A DNA stretch of 64,000 bases, from NCBI RefSeq assembly GCF_965232525.1, contig NZ_OZ246980.1, forward strand, positions 1,240,001 to 1,304,000, given 5' to 3'. Under the pieces are notes generated by a model, which did not search any database, was not told where the DNA came from, and saw only the letters and a program-made list of their open reading frames with translations. Below are positions 15,532 to 24,640 of the stretch, piece by piece. Positions within the stretch are counted from its first letter, which is position 1, and every line of letters starts with the position of its first letter. The stretch is from Bauldia sp965232525 (GTDB taxonomy: Bacteria; Pseudomonadota; Alphaproteobacteria; Rhizobiales; Kaistiaceae). A program made the position numbers and the translations under genes.

Positions 15532-16875
15532 TCAAAAGGTCTCTAGAAATCGCCTGGCAGCTTCGCCATGCTCGAAACGCAGCCGATCGACGTCGACGCC
15601 GATAGGCATGCCATCTTCGACCTGCCATTTGCCGGCGATCATCACCCGGTCGGCAGCATAGGCGCCGCACATGACCAGCGCGGCGATCGGGTCGTGGGCG
15701 CCTGAAAAGCGCAACTCATCCAGCGTGTAGAAGGCGAGGTCGGCCTGCATGCCGGCGGCAATCGCTCCGACATCGGTGCGGCCGAGGCAGCGCGCCGATC
15801 CTTCCGTTGCCCAGCGGAACGCGTCGAGCGGCGTGACTGTCGCCGCATCGTAGGTCAGCCGGTTGATCATCAGCGCGTGACGCACGCTCTCCATCAGATT
15901 CGAATTGTCATTGGAGGCGGAACCGTCGACTCCGAGTCCTACCGGGCTCCCCGCTTCCTCCAGCTCCTTGGTGCGGCATTGGCCGGAGGCCAGCGTCATG
16001 TTCGACGTCGGGCAATGGCACACCCCGACGTGATGGCGCCCCAGCCTCCGGACTTCCTGGTCATTGAAGTGGATGCCGTGGGCGAGCCACACCCGATCGG
16101 AGAGCCAGCCGCACTCCTCGAGATAGTCGAGCGGCCGGCAGCCGAAATGGGAGAGGCAGTACTCGTCCTCATCATGGGTCTCGGCGAGGTGGGTATGGAG
16201 CTTGCAATCGAACCGCTCGGCGAGGCCGACTGTATCGACCATCAGTCTTTTGGTCACGGTGAACGGGGCGCAGGGGGCGAGCGCCACCTGGAGCATCGCG
16301 CCCTCGTCTGGGTCATGGTAGCGCGACAAGATCCGCTCGCAGTCGGCAAGGATGGTGTCTTCGTCCTGGACTACCGTGTCCGGGGGCAGCCCACCGTCCT
16401 TGATGGACAAATTCATCGAGCCGCGAGTGAGGGTCATCCGGATGCCGAGCCGCTCCGCCTCCTCCGCCTGGACATCCATGGCGTCCTCAAGGCCAGCGGG
16501 GAACAGGTAGTGGTGGTCGGAGACGCAGGTGCAACCCGACAGCAGTAGTTCGGTCAGCGATAGCCGCGTCGCGAGCCGGAATCCCTCCGGCGTGACGTTG
16601 CGCGCCCAGATCGGGTAGAGCGCCTCCAGCCAGGGAAACAGCTCCTTGTTGATCCCTTCCGGATGGGCACGGGTCAGTGTCTGGAAGAAATGATGGTGGG
16701 TGTTGATGAGGCCGGGGATGATCACGTGTCGCCCGGCATCGAAGGTCTTGTCGACCGGACGCCCGGGGGTTGCGCCGCGACCCACGAGCTCGGCGATCCG
16801 TCCATCCTCGACAACGACACCGCGCTCGGCGCCGAACGCAAGAATAGCCAGCGGGTCCTTGATCCACAGACGCAT
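15532..16875 (-). CDS. 8-oxoguanine deaminase-like amidohydrolase
   Basis: 447 residues from the ATG at 16875 (MRLWIKDPLAIL, where relatives begin). The frame extends to a TTG at 16914 that looks less likely. It belongs to the amidohydrolase superfamily. HHHFFQTLTRA holds the first metal histidines, THLAETHDEDEY the catalytic Glu region, WLAHGIHF the next His and GVDGSASNDNSNL the metal Asp. Relatives deaminate 8-oxoguanine, isoxanthopterin or chloro-/hydroxy-atrazine. RidA lies directly upstream on the same strand, and an importer plus a cytosine-deaminase-like enzyme lie divergent. Together they suggest breakdown of an imported N-heterocycle. Confidence 0.82.
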   Translation of the reverse strand: MRLWIKDPLAILAFGAERGVVVEDGRIAELVGRGATPGRPVDKTFDAGRHVIIPGLINTHHHFFQTLTRAHPEGINKELFPWLEALYPIWARNVTPEGFRLATRLSLTELLLSGCTCVSDHHYLFPAGLEDAMDVQAEEAERLGIRMTLTRGSMNLSIKDGGLPPDTVVQDEDTILADCERILSRYHDPDEGAMLQVALAPCAPFTVTKRLMVDTVGLAERFDCKLHTHLAETHDEDEYCLSHFGCRPLDYLEECGWLSDRVWLAHGIHFNDQEVRRLGRHHVGVCHCPTSNMTLASGQCRTKELEEAGSPVGLGVDGSASNDNSNLMESVRHALMINRLTYDAATVTPLDAFRWATEGSARCLGRTDVGAIAAGMQADLAFYTLDELRFSGAHDPIAALVMCGAYAADRVMIAGKWQVEDGMPIGVDVDRLRFEHGEAARRFLETF

Positions 16876-16932
16876 GGGTTTGCCGGCTAACTCCAGACCT
16901 GTGGCCGGGGGCAACGAACGGCGCCGCGAACA

Positions 16933-17340
16933 CTATCGTTCATCGGCGGCTCCCGCGGCGACAACCTCGACCTCAACCAGGAATTCCGGTCGCGCGAAGC
17001 CCGAGACGATCATCAGCGTCGAGGCCGGTGGCGGATCGGCGACATAGCGATCGCGAACCGCCATGTAGCCCGGGAGATGCTCCCGGTCCGTCACATAAGC
17101 GTTGATTCGCACGATGTCGGCCAAGGTCATGCCACCAGCGCCCAGGATCGCGCGGACGTTCTCGAAACAGCGGACGGTTTGCTCCTCGACGGTGTCCGGG
17201 ATCGAGTCGTCGGGCCTTACGCCAAGCTGGCCGGAGCAGAACAGGAGCCGGCTCGCGGCCTGTACTTCGATGCCATGGCTGTAGAGGGCAAACGGAGGGC
17301 GGATCACCTCCGGGTTGTGCGGCGTCAACATGATGCGCAC
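16933..17340 (-). CDS. RidA/YjgF family protein
   Basis: 135 residues from a GTG at 17340, chosen because GGAG sits seven bases before it; the ATG at 17331 has only a distant site. Family pattern: LFCSGQLGVRPDD, QTVRCFENVRAILGAGGMTLADIVRINAYVTD, and ASTLMIVSGFARPEFLVEVEVVA. The region GFARPEFLVEVE holds the conserved Arg that binds the carboxylate of imine substrates, plus the Glu. RidA proteins hydrolyse reactive enamines and imines. Members in catabolic operons (RutC-like) handle products of pyrimidine breakdown. It lies 57 bases before the deaminase gene and is likely cotranscribed with it. Confidence 0.85.
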   Translation of the reverse strand: MRIMLTPHNPEVIRPPFALYSHGIEVQAASRLLFCSGQLGVRPDDSIPDTVEEQTVRCFENVRAILGAGGMTLADIVRINAYVTDREHLPGYMAVRDRYVADPPPASTLMIVSGFARPEFLVEVEVVAAGAADER

Positions 17341-17630
17341 GCTACGACTCCGGCCTGTGTGATGACAAGAGAGGCAGCGTCGATAAACGCGCCAGTGCCG
17401 CCGCTTTCTTGTGCATCGCCATTGCCCTACATTACCGCGCGGGTGTCATGTCGCGCCCTCAGTCGAAGCTTCGTCGGTTGCTACGGAGGTAGCGGATTTG
17501 GCATGCGGCTTGCGTGACATGTTGGAAAAGCCGGGCCGTTGCACGTTCGGTTTCGTGGGCATCAGGCCCGCCAAAACAACGTCGTGCGGCGTCAAGGACG
17601 TCGCCGATTATCGAGGAGTGCGAGGACAAC
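17341..17630. promoter_or_regulatory. Divergent control region between ridA-like and ABC importer genes
   Basis: 290 bp without a gene, between two divergent transcripts of what looks like one pathway. A loose inverted pair (CATGTCGCG at 17448-17456 and CGTGACATG at 17513-17521, 8 of 9 matching) could be regulator half-sites but is weak. No clear sigma-70 boxes were identified. A MarR gene at the far end of the plus-strand operon is a candidate regulator. Confidence 0.35.
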
Positions 17631-18650
17631 ATGACGAAAGTTCACAGTCTGACCGTCGGGCTGGCTGCAAGCCTTGCGGTCGCTTTGGCCGGACCGGCCG
17701 CCGCCGAGGAGCTCGATGCGGTCTCGTTCGGGACGAACTGGCTGGCGCAGGCCGAGCACGGCGGCTTCTATCAGGCGGTCGCCGATGGCACTTACGAGGC
17801 GCACGGTCTTGACGTGACCATCGTTCAGGGCGGACCGAATGCGGCTAATCAGGCCCTGCTGATGGCGGATCGGATCCAGTTCTACATGCAGGGCAACCTG
17901 ATTGGCTCTTTCTCAGCGGCCGAGCAGGATATTCCGGTCGTCGCCGTCGCAGCGATCTTCCAGAAAGACCCGCAGGTCCTCATCGCTCACCCCGATTCGG
18001 GCGTCGAAACCTTTGCCGATCTCGCCAAGCTGCCGACGATCTTCATGGGCAAGGATCTGTTCAGCACCGGTTTCCAGTGGATGAAGGCGGCTTTCCCCGG
18101 CTTCAGGGACGAACAGATCAAGCCATACACGTTCAACCCGGCGCCGTTCCTGGCGGACAAGATGTCGGCGCAGCAGGGTTATATCACCTCCGAGCCCTAT
18201 GCGATCGAGCGGGAGGGCGGCTTCGTGCCTGAGCTCTTCCTGATGGCCGATGCCGGTTTCGACACGCCGTCGACGATGATCGAGGTGAAGGCCGACTACA
18301 TCGCGGCCAACCGCGACGTCGTCCAGCGCTTCGTCGATGCGTCGATCATCGGCTGGTACAACTATCTCTATGGCGACAACACCGCCGCCAACGACCTGAT
18401 CAAGCAGGACAATCCGGAGATGACCGACGGTCAGATCGCCTTCAGCATCGAGCAGATGCGCGACTTCGGGCTGATCGACTCGGGCGCCGCCGAGACTGGT
18501 GGAATCGGTTGTTTGTCGATGGAGCAGGTTAGGAGCTTCCACGAAAAGATGGTCGAAGCGGGGGTCGTCCAAGCGGACATCGACTACGCCAAGGTCGCCG
18601 ACGATGGCTTCGCCTGCAAGAACGTCGGCGCCGAGCTGAAATCTGAGTAA
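17631..18650 (+). CDS. NMT1/THI5-like ABC transporter substrate-binding protein
   Basis: 339 residues. The ATG at 17631 opens a signal peptide (MTKVHSLTVGLAASLAVALA followed by GPAAAEE). The mature part (LDAVSFGTNWLAQAEHGGFY, ADGTYEAHGLDVTIVQGGPNA) is the start of the SsuA/ThiY/NMT1 fold. Such binding proteins feed importers for thiamine precursors, riboflavin, alkylsulfonates, taurine, hydroxymethylpyrimidine and pyrimidines. The downstream deaminase genes favour a nucleobase-like ligand. It is followed after 95 bases by its ATPase and permease, with a GC hairpin in the gap that may raise the relative level of the binding protein. Confidence 0.88.
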   Translation: MTKVHSLTVGLAASLAVALAGPAAAEELDAVSFGTNWLAQAEHGGFYQAVADGTYEAHGLDVTIVQGGPNAANQALLMADRIQFYMQGNLIGSFSAAEQDIPVVAVAAIFQKDPQVLIAHPDSGVETFADLAKLPTIFMGKDLFSTGFQWMKAAFPGFRDEQIKPYTFNPAPFLADKMSAQQGYITSEPYAIEREGGFVPELFLMADAGFDTPSTMIEVKADYIAANRDVVQRFVDASIIGWYNYLYGDNTAANDLIKQDNPEMTDGQIAFSIEQMRDFGLIDSGAAETGGIGCLSMEQVRSFHEKMVEAGVVQADIDYAKVADDGFACKNVGAELKSE

Positions 18651-18673
18651 CCCGGAGACCGGGATCGGTTGGT

Positions 18674-18689
18674 GCCGGCCTCGGCCGGC
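18674..18689 (+). terminator. Intercistronic GC hairpin after the binding-protein gene
   Basis: GCCGGC-CTCG-GCCGGC: a perfect 6-bp stem with a four-base loop, 23 bases after the stop codon, followed by a third GCCGGC. It lacks a T-run, so it is more likely an mRNA-stabilising or attenuating hairpin than a full terminator. A similar element follows the other binding-protein gene at 53461. Confidence 0.5.
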
Positions 18690-18745
18690 GCCGGCATCGA
18701 TGGATCGGTCTGACGGCCGCAATTTAAGCTGAATGGAGTGATCAC

Positions 18746-19567
18746 GTGAGTGATGTCGCGCTCGCGCCTGCACCGACCGGGCCAACGGACGCGCAGACAA
18801 TCGTCTCGCTTAACGGTGTGTCGAAGGTCTTCTCCAACGGCACCGTCGCGCTTTCGGATATGTCGCTCGACGTCCGGCGGGGCGAGTTCGTCAGCCTGCT
18901 GGGGCCATCCGGCTGCGGCAAGTCGACGGTTCTTCGCATCATCGCTGGGCTGGGCGATGCTACCTCCGGCTCGGTCGGCTGGCCTGATCGTTCCAATGGT
19001 TCGGGCAACGCGGACCGCGAGATCGGCTTCGTCTTCCAGGAGCCAACCCTGATGCCCTGGGCGACGGTGTTCAATAATGTCTGGCTGCCCTTGCGCCTCA
19101 AGGGCGTTTCCAAATCGGCTGCGCGCGGCGACGTTACGGAAGCCCTGGGCCAGGTCGGTTTGAGCAAGTTCGCGGACTCCTATCCGCGCGAACTCTCCGG
19201 CGGCATGAAGATGCGGGTTTCGATCGCCCGGGCCCTGATCACACGGCCGAAGCTTCTGTTAATGGACGAGCCGTTCGCGGCGCTCGACGAGATCACCCGC
19301 TTCAAGCTCAACAACGACCTCCTCCAGTTGTGGGAGACGTTCGGCTGGACGGTGATCTTCGTGACTCATTCGGTGTTCGAGTCGGTCTATCTATCCAGCC
19401 GCATTGTCGTCATGGCGGCGCGACCCGGTCGTGTGTTCGACGAGATGTCCATCGACGCTCCCTATCCGCGGAATGAAGATTTCAGGACCTCGGCCGCTTA
19501 TGCCGAGGACTGCCGCAAGACGTCGGCGATGCTGCACGCCGCCATGGAGGACAGCGGGCACCCATGA
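18746..19567 (+). CDS. ABC transporter ATP-binding protein (SsuB/TauB-like)
   Basis: 273 residues from a GTG at 18746 with GGAG seven bases upstream. Walker A is GPSGCGKST near residue 53, the Q-loop FVFQEPTLMPW near 97, the signature LSGGMKMRVSIARAL near 150, and Walker B LLLMDEPFAALDE. The switch histidine is in FVTHSVFES. The signature reads SGGMKMR, characteristic of the nitrate/taurine/pyrimidine class. It energises the NMT1-type importer. The stop overlaps the permease start by four bases (ATGA), so the two are coupled. Confidence 0.93.
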   Translation: MSDVALAPAPTGPTDAQTIVSLNGVSKVFSNGTVALSDMSLDVRRGEFVSLLGPSGCGKSTVLRIIAGLGDATSGSVGWPDRSNGSGNADREIGFVFQEPTLMPWATVFNNVWLPLRLKGVSKSAARGDVTEALGQVGLSKFADSYPRELSGGMKMRVSIARALITRPKLLLMDEPFAALDEITRFKLNNDLLQLWETFGWTVIFVTHSVFESVYLSSRIVVMAARPGRVFDEMSIDAPYPRNEDFRTSAAYAEDCRKTSAMLHAAMEDSGHP

Positions 19568-20445
19568 CCGCGACCGAGGCCCAGAACGGCGATATCGTCG
19601 ATGCGGCGGCGGATGATCCGCCGGACATCAGGCTGCCGCGGAAGCCGGCGCCGCGGAAGCCGTCGACGCGGCTGGTTCGGTATCTCGTTCCGGTGATCAT
19701 GCTGGTGCTGCTGATCTTCGTTTGGCAGGTCTATGTGACCGTCAACGAGGTTCCCCACTACATCCTGCCCAGCCCGGTTCGGGTTGCCGAAGCGCTGATC
19801 ACCGACTGGCAGGTGCTGTTGTCGGCGCTTTGGATCACAGTCGAGATCACCTTCACCGCCCTGCTGATTGCTCTGGTCGGAGGAGTCGCGTTGGCGATCC
19901 TGATGGCGCAATCGCGCTGGATCGAGCTGGCGCTTTACCCCTATGCGGTTATTCTGCAGGTGACCCCGATCATCGCCATCGCGCCGCTCATTCTGATCTA
20001 TGCCCCGACCACCCAGAGCGCGATCCTGATCTGCGCCTGGATCGTCGCGTTCTTTCCCGTTCTGTCGAATACGACACAGGGGCTGCGCAGCACCGATCAC
20101 AATCTGCTCAACCTGTTCGAGTTGTACGGCGCGAGCCGGTGGCAGACCCTGATCCACCTCCAGCTCCCGAGCGCGTTGCCCTATTTCCTGGCTGGACTGC
20201 GGATCGCCGGTGGACTGGCGTTGATTGCCGCTGTCGTCGGCGAGTTTGCTGCGGGCACCGCGGGAGCGGGCTCCGGACTGGCATTCCGTCTGCTGGAGTC
20301 CCAATATCGGCTCAACATCCCGCGTCTGTTCGGGGCGCTGGTCCTCCTGTCGCTAACCGGCATCCTGATCTTCTTCGCCACCAGCCTGGTGTCGCATCTC
20401 CTCTTACGCAAATGGCACGAGAGTGCCGTTCGCCGCGAGAACTGA
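19564..20445 (+). CDS. ABC transporter permease (SsuC/ThiX-like)
   Basis: 293 residues, a single BPD_transp_1 domain with about six membrane helices after a proline- and charge-rich N-terminal tail of about 35 residues. The EAA-type loop that contacts the ATPase reads ELYGASRWQTLIHLQLPSAL, near residue 200. It forms the channel, presumably as a homodimer, since only one permease gene is present, as is usual in this class. The start overlaps the ATPase gene, and the amidohydrolase gene begins three bases after the stop, so import and breakdown are on one transcript. Confidence 0.92.
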   Translation: MTATEAQNGDIVDAAADDPPDIRLPRKPAPRKPSTRLVRYLVPVIMLVLLIFVWQVYVTVNEVPHYILPSPVRVAEALITDWQVLLSALWITVEITFTALLIALVGGVALAILMAQSRWIELALYPYAVILQVTPIIAIAPLILIYAPTTQSAILICAWIVAFFPVLSNTTQGLRSTDHNLLNLFELYGASRWQTLIHLQLPSALPYFLAGLRIAGGLALIAAVVGEFAAGTAGAGSGLAFRLLESQYRLNIPRLFGALVLLSLTGILIFFATSLVSHLLLRKWHESAVRREN

Positions 20446-20448
20446 GCC

Positions 20449-21765
20449 ATGGATCTGGGTTTCGCCGCGCTTCCGCACTCGCCGCGTTTCGCGATCGTCA
20501 ACACCCGCGTTCCCGCCGTTCTTCTCAGTGAGTTTCCAGACCCGCCGGATGGCGAGGGACTCGCGGCCGTCGATATCGTCGTCAACGACGGCGTGATCGA
20601 ATCAGTGAATCCGCCCGGAAGTCAGCGCGACTTCCCCCATGTCGATCTCGACTGGGGGATGACCTGGCCGACCTTCGTCGACATGCACACCCATATCGAC
20701 AAGGGCCATATCTGGCCGCGGCAGCCCAACCCGGACGGCACCTTCGACGGTGCGATCGAGGCCACCCATGCTGACCGGAGTGCTCGGTGGTCGGCATCGG
20801 ACGTCTCCCGGCGCATGGATTTCAGCTTGCGAACCGCTTACGCGCACGGCACGTCGCTGCTGCGCACGCATCTTGATTCCGCGCCACCCCAGCATCGCAT
20901 TTCATGGCCGGTCTTCGCGGAGATGCGGGACAAATGGGCGGATCGGATCGCACTTCAGGCTGTTTCGCTGCTGGCGATCGACCACATGCAGGACGCCACC
21001 ATTGCCGACGAAATCGTCGACACGGTCGCCGAGTATGGCGGTGTTCTCGGCGTGGTCACCTTCATGGTGCCTGACCTCGACAAGACCCTCGACGACATCA
21101 TGCGCAGGGCCGCGGATCGCGGGCTCGACCTCGATTTCCACGTTGACGAAAGCGCCGATCCGAACGCGCGCTCGCTGCACCACATCGCCGAAGCGGCGAT
21201 CCGCAACAACTTCCCGGGCCGGATTGTCGCCGGACACTGCTGTTCGCTGGCGCGGCAACCGGAGCCAGACGCCGAAGCCACTATGGCGCGCGTGGCTGAG
21301 GCCGGCATTTCCGTCGTCTCGCTGCCTATGTGCAACATGTACCTCCAAGGTCGCCGCGCCGGGGCGACGCCTTATTGGCGCGGAACGACCCTCGTCCACG
21401 AACTCGCGGCGCGGGATGTGCCGGTGGCGATCGCATCGGACAACACCCGCGATCCCTTCTATGCCTACGGCGACATGGACATGATCGAGGTGCTTCGCGA
21501 GGCGGTGCGTATCCTTCACCTCGATCACCCGATTGGCGGTTGGGCGGATCGGATCGCGAAAGTGCCAGCGGACATCATCAGCGACAGCGATCACGGCCGC
21601 ATTGCCATCGGTCGGCCGGCTGATCTTGTGCTGTTCCGGGCGCGCACCTGGACCGAACTGCTGTCACGGCCGCAGGCTGACCGCACTGTCTTGCGCGACG
21701 GATTGGCGATCGACCGCACGCTGCCCGACTACCGCGAACTCGACGATTTGATGGGCAACGCGTGA
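20449..21765 (+). CDS. Cytosine deaminase-like amidohydrolase (CodA group)
   Basis: 438 residues. Amidohydrolase motifs in order: DMHTHIDKGHIW near residue 80 (first metal pair), FHVDESADPNARS near 235 (catalytic Glu region), AGHCCSLARQP near 260, and ASDNTRDPFYAYGDMD near 330 with the metal Asp. This last motif is diagnostic of the CodA/cytosine-isoguanine deaminase group. These enzymes deaminate or hydrolyse six-membered N-heterocycles. Co-transcription with an NMT1-type importer suggests it acts first on the imported compound. Whether that is cytosine, 5-methylcytosine, isoguanine or a hydantoin-like ring cannot be told. Confidence 0.82.
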   Translation: MDLGFAALPHSPRFAIVNTRVPAVLLSEFPDPPDGEGLAAVDIVVNDGVIESVNPPGSQRDFPHVDLDWGMTWPTFVDMHTHIDKGHIWPRQPNPDGTFDGAIEATHADRSARWSASDVSRRMDFSLRTAYAHGTSLLRTHLDSAPPQHRISWPVFAEMRDKWADRIALQAVSLLAIDHMQDATIADEIVDTVAEYGGVLGVVTFMVPDLDKTLDDIMRRAADRGLDLDFHVDESADPNARSLHHIAEAAIRNNFPGRIVAGHCCSLARQPEPDAEATMARVAEAGISVVSLPMCNMYLQGRRAGATPYWRGTTLVHELAARDVPVAIASDNTRDPFYAYGDMDMIEVLREAVRILHLDHPIGGWADRIAKVPADIISDSDHGRIAIGRPADLVLFRARTWTELLSRPQADRTVLRDGLAIDRTLPDYRELDDLMGNA

Positions 21766-21838
21766 TGCCTGTCCGCCTTGTTTGGCATCAACGACGCCAC
21801 GGGCCGTCTCGCATAGAATCCCTGATGGAGCTGCTCTG

Positions 21839-23248
21839 ATGAACGCAATCGACCTCGACCAGCTGAAGTCCGCGCTCGACGGGATTCACGTGGAAGACAA
21901 TGCCGCGATCGTCAAACAGAAGAGCCGCGACTTCTTCTGGTATTCCCCTGTGCTCAAGCGCGAACTCGATCACGTCACCGGCGATCTTGTCGTTTCACCT
22001 AAAAACGAGGCCGAGGTGGTGCAGGTTCTCAAGACCTGCTTCGACCTTGGCGTGCCGGTCACTCCACGCGGCGCCGGCACGGGCAACTACGGCCAGGCGA
22101 TGCCGCTTTCGGGTGGCGTTGTGCTCAGCCTCAGTGAAATGAACGCGGTAACGAGGATTGAGCGCGGTTGGGCGGTCGCCGAGGCGGGCGCCGTGCTCGC
22201 CGACATCGACCGAAAGACCCGCGAGACCGGTCAGGAGCTGCGGATGTTCCCATCGACCTATCACACGGCCTCGATCGGGGGCTTCATCGCCGGTGGGTCG
22301 GGAGGGATCGGATCCATCAACTGGGGCGGCTTGCGCGATGTCGGCAACGTTATCAGGCTTCGCGTGGTCACCATGGAAGCTGAGCCGCGCGTACTCGAGC
22401 TTGAGGGCGATGATCTCCAGAAGGTCATGCACGCATACGGAACCAACGGCATCATCACCGAAGTCACCATTCCGTTGGATGCGGCCTATGACTGGGTCGA
22501 TGTGATCGTTGGTTTCGACGACTACATGGACGCGGTCCGGTTCGCGGACCTGATGGCCAACCAGGATGGCCTGCTCTTCAAGGAGATCGCTGCCGTCGCC
22601 GCTCCAGTGCCGCACGACTACTTTCTGCGTCACAAGAAGCTTCTAAAGGAGACCGACTCGGTGGTGCTGCTATTGGCGGCGCCGCACGCGATGACGCCGT
22701 TCGCGGCGCTTGCCGCCCGCGAGAAGGCGCAGATCCGCTATCGATCGGACACGGCGACGGATGAAGAGAAGAAGGGCCTGCCGCCCGTCTACGAGCTTTC
22801 CTGGAACCACACGACGCTGCGCGGCCTCCGGGTTGACCCGACAATCACCTACCTGCAGGTCCTTCACCGCTCGCCGAACCATCTCGACACGGTTCAGCGG
22901 ATGACGGAACTGCTTGGCGATGAGGTTCCGGGTCACCTCGAATTCGTCCGCTTCGACGGCGCGGTGGTCTGCATGGGCCTGCCGATCGTTCGGTTCACCA
23001 CCGAAGAGCGGCTGGACGAGATCATCCGTCTCCACGAAGACAACGGCTGCATCATCTTCAATCCGCACCGCTACACCCTCGAGGAGGGTGGGATGAAGCA
23101 AACCGATGCCGTGCAGCTTGCCTTCAAGCGCGAAGCCGACCCGAACGGTTTGCTCAATCCCGGCAAGATGGTGGCTTGGGAGAACCCGGATTTCGATTGG
23201 GATACTGATCAGGTTTATCTGTTTCCGGGCTTGCAGGACGCCCGCTGA
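21839..23248 (+). CDS. FAD-linked oxidase (GlcD/lactate-dehydrogenase D type)
   Basis: 469 residues from an ATG with GGAG eight bases upstream. The FAD-binding PCMH domain is in the first 210 residues, with the pyrophosphate loop PVTPRGAGTGNYGQAMPLSGGVVLSL and SIGGFIAGGSGGIGS. The C-terminal oxidase part ends NPHRYTLEEGG, then PNGLLNPGKMV, the usual ending of these enzymes. Typical substrates are 2-hydroxyacids such as D-lactate, glycolate or 2-hydroxyglutarate. It follows the deaminase gene after 73 bases in the importer operon, so it may oxidise a ring-opened product. Confidence 0.85.
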   Translation: MNAIDLDQLKSALDGIHVEDNAAIVKQKSRDFFWYSPVLKRELDHVTGDLVVSPKNEAEVVQVLKTCFDLGVPVTPRGAGTGNYGQAMPLSGGVVLSLSEMNAVTRIERGWAVAEAGAVLADIDRKTRETGQELRMFPSTYHTASIGGFIAGGSGGIGSINWGGLRDVGNVIRLRVVTMEAEPRVLELEGDDLQKVMHAYGTNGIITEVTIPLDAAYDWVDVIVGFDDYMDAVRFADLMANQDGLLFKEIAAVAAPVPHDYFLRHKKLLKETDSVVLLLAAPHAMTPFAALAAREKAQIRYRSDTATDEEKKGLPPVYELSWNHTTLRGLRVDPTITYLQVLHRSPNHLDTVQRMTELLGDEVPGHLEFVRFDGAVVCMGLPIVRFTTEERLDEIIRLHEDNGCIIFNPHRYTLEEGGMKQTDAVQLAFKREADPNGLLNPGKMVAWENPDFDWDTDQVYLFPGLQDAR

Positions 23249-23354
23249 GTCCTCATGACAATTGTCGAAACACCCGCTCTCGTTATCGCGAGCGCCTCGT
23301 TCGTTCATTTCCCGGCGCCAGTCGTACCAGTCCCAACAAGAAACATGGCCTGAG

Positions 23355-23936
23355 ATGCGCATTCTCGTCGTTTACGCCCACCCGGTCGAAACCAGCTTCA
23401 ACGCGGTGACCCACCGAACGGTCGTCGATAACCTGAAGGCCGCCGGCCACGTGATCGACGATTGCGATCTCTACGCGGAGGGGTTCAACCCGGTGATGGG
23501 TCGGGAGGAGCGGATTAACTACCACGACGAGGCGATTTGCCAGGTGCCGGTCCAGTCCTACGTCGACCGGCTGCTGGCGGCGGAAGCGCTCGTACTTGTC
23601 CACCCAGTCTGGAACTTCGGTTACCCGGCTATCCTTAAGGGGTTCATGGACCGCGTTCTGGTGCCCGGTGTCGCGTTCCGCCTGATTGACGGCAACGTCA
23701 AGCCGCACCTTTTCAACATCCGTAAACTCGGAGCCGTCGTCACCTATGGCAGCAGCCGCCTCCGTGCAACGCTGCTCGGCGATCCCCCGCGGCGGCTTAC
23801 CAAACGGGCGCTGCGCGCCATCATTCATCCGATGGCCCGAACCGTCTATCTGCCGCTCTACGACATGAACCGAAACACCGAATCGACCCGAACCGCCTTC
23901 GTTGAAAAGGTGGCTGCAACCATGCGCAGCTTCTGA
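23355..23936 (+). CDS. Flavodoxin-fold NAD(P)H dehydrogenase (quinone) / KefF-MdaB-like
   Basis: 193 residues. The ATG at 23355 gives MRILVVYAHPVETSFNAVTH, the flavin-phosphate loop of the Flavodoxin_2 family. The second flavin loop is LVHPVWNFGYPAILKGFMDRVLVPGVAF near residues 80-107. These enzymes pass two electrons from NAD(P)H through FMN or FAD to quinones, nitro or azo compounds. Placed about 100 bases after the FAD-linked oxidase in the same direction, it probably belongs to the same locus. It could recycle a quinone or reduce an intermediate. A MarR regulator, a common controller of such reductases, follows it. Confidence 0.82.
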   Translation: MRILVVYAHPVETSFNAVTHRTVVDNLKAAGHVIDDCDLYAEGFNPVMGREERINYHDEAICQVPVQSYVDRLLAAEALVLVHPVWNFGYPAILKGFMDRVLVPGVAFRLIDGNVKPHLFNIRKLGAVVTYGSSRLRATLLGDPPRRLTKRALRAIIHPMARTVYLPLYDMNRNTESTRTAFVEKVAATMRSF

Positions 23937-23996
23937 CGCCAGGGTCGATGGCAACTGTCATCACACCGACACGTTTTTCACTTAGTCGCATAATTT

Positions 23997-24482
23997 ATGG
24001 GGTTCGATCATCGTCGCACGGTTACGTTCCGCCTCGCTCAGGCCGCGCACGTCTACCGCGTCCGCGCCGGGAGCCGCCTGTCGCGCATCGAACTACACTC
24101 CGGTCAAGAGAATCTGCTGAAGGCTCTTGAAGCCAAGGATGGCCAATCGATGAGCGATCTGGCCAGCGCGCTCGGCGTGCAGCCGCCTACAGTTACCAAG
24201 ATGATCGCTCGTTTGGCGGCTCAGGACTACGTCGAACGGAAGGCCTCGAAAGGGGACGGGCGTCAGGCCCTCGTCTTCCTCACCGATCGGGGTCGCAAAG
24301 CGATCGGTTCCATCGACAAGGTCTGGAAGCGTATCGAGAAGGATGCGCTCGCCGGGATCGACGATAAGGATCGCAAGCGTCTTCGCAAGCTCCTGCGCCA
24401 GGTCGAGCGCAACCTCGGTGCGGCCGCCAACGGTGACGACAAGGAATTTGTCGAGGACGGTGCCGGCAAGGCCTCTGCCTGA
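23997..24482 (+). CDS. MarR family transcriptional regulator
   Basis: 161 residues. The winged helix is seen from ELHSGQENLLKALEAKDGQSM and DLASALGVQPPTVTKMIARL (recognition helix), then a wing DYVERKASKGDGRQALVFLTDRG and a C-terminal dimer helix. MarR dimers usually bind near their own promoter and let go when small aromatic or oxidising ligands bind. The upstream 60-bp gap is AT-rich and may be its own promoter. It stands at the end of the importer/deaminase/oxidase locus and could control it. The C-terminal tail (KEFVEDGAGKASA) is not conserved-looking. Confidence 0.82.
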   Translation: MGFDHRRTVTFRLAQAAHVYRVRAGSRLSRIELHSGQENLLKALEAKDGQSMSDLASALGVQPPTVTKMIARLAAQDYVERKASKGDGRQALVFLTDRGRKAIGSIDKVWKRIEKDALAGIDDKDRKRLRKLLRQVERNLGAAANGDDKEFVEDGAGKASA

Positions 24483-24640
24483 AAGCTTTCCCGACCGAAT
24501 CGTCCGCACCAGCGCGAACCTGTGGTCTGATCGGCTGTGGCGTCGCACGGCCTTCTCGAACGCCTTTTCCGCGAAAGCCGGTGAAATAGCGGCGGCGTTG
24601 CACTAGGATCGCGAGCCGTTCAGACAGGGGGACTCGCCGC

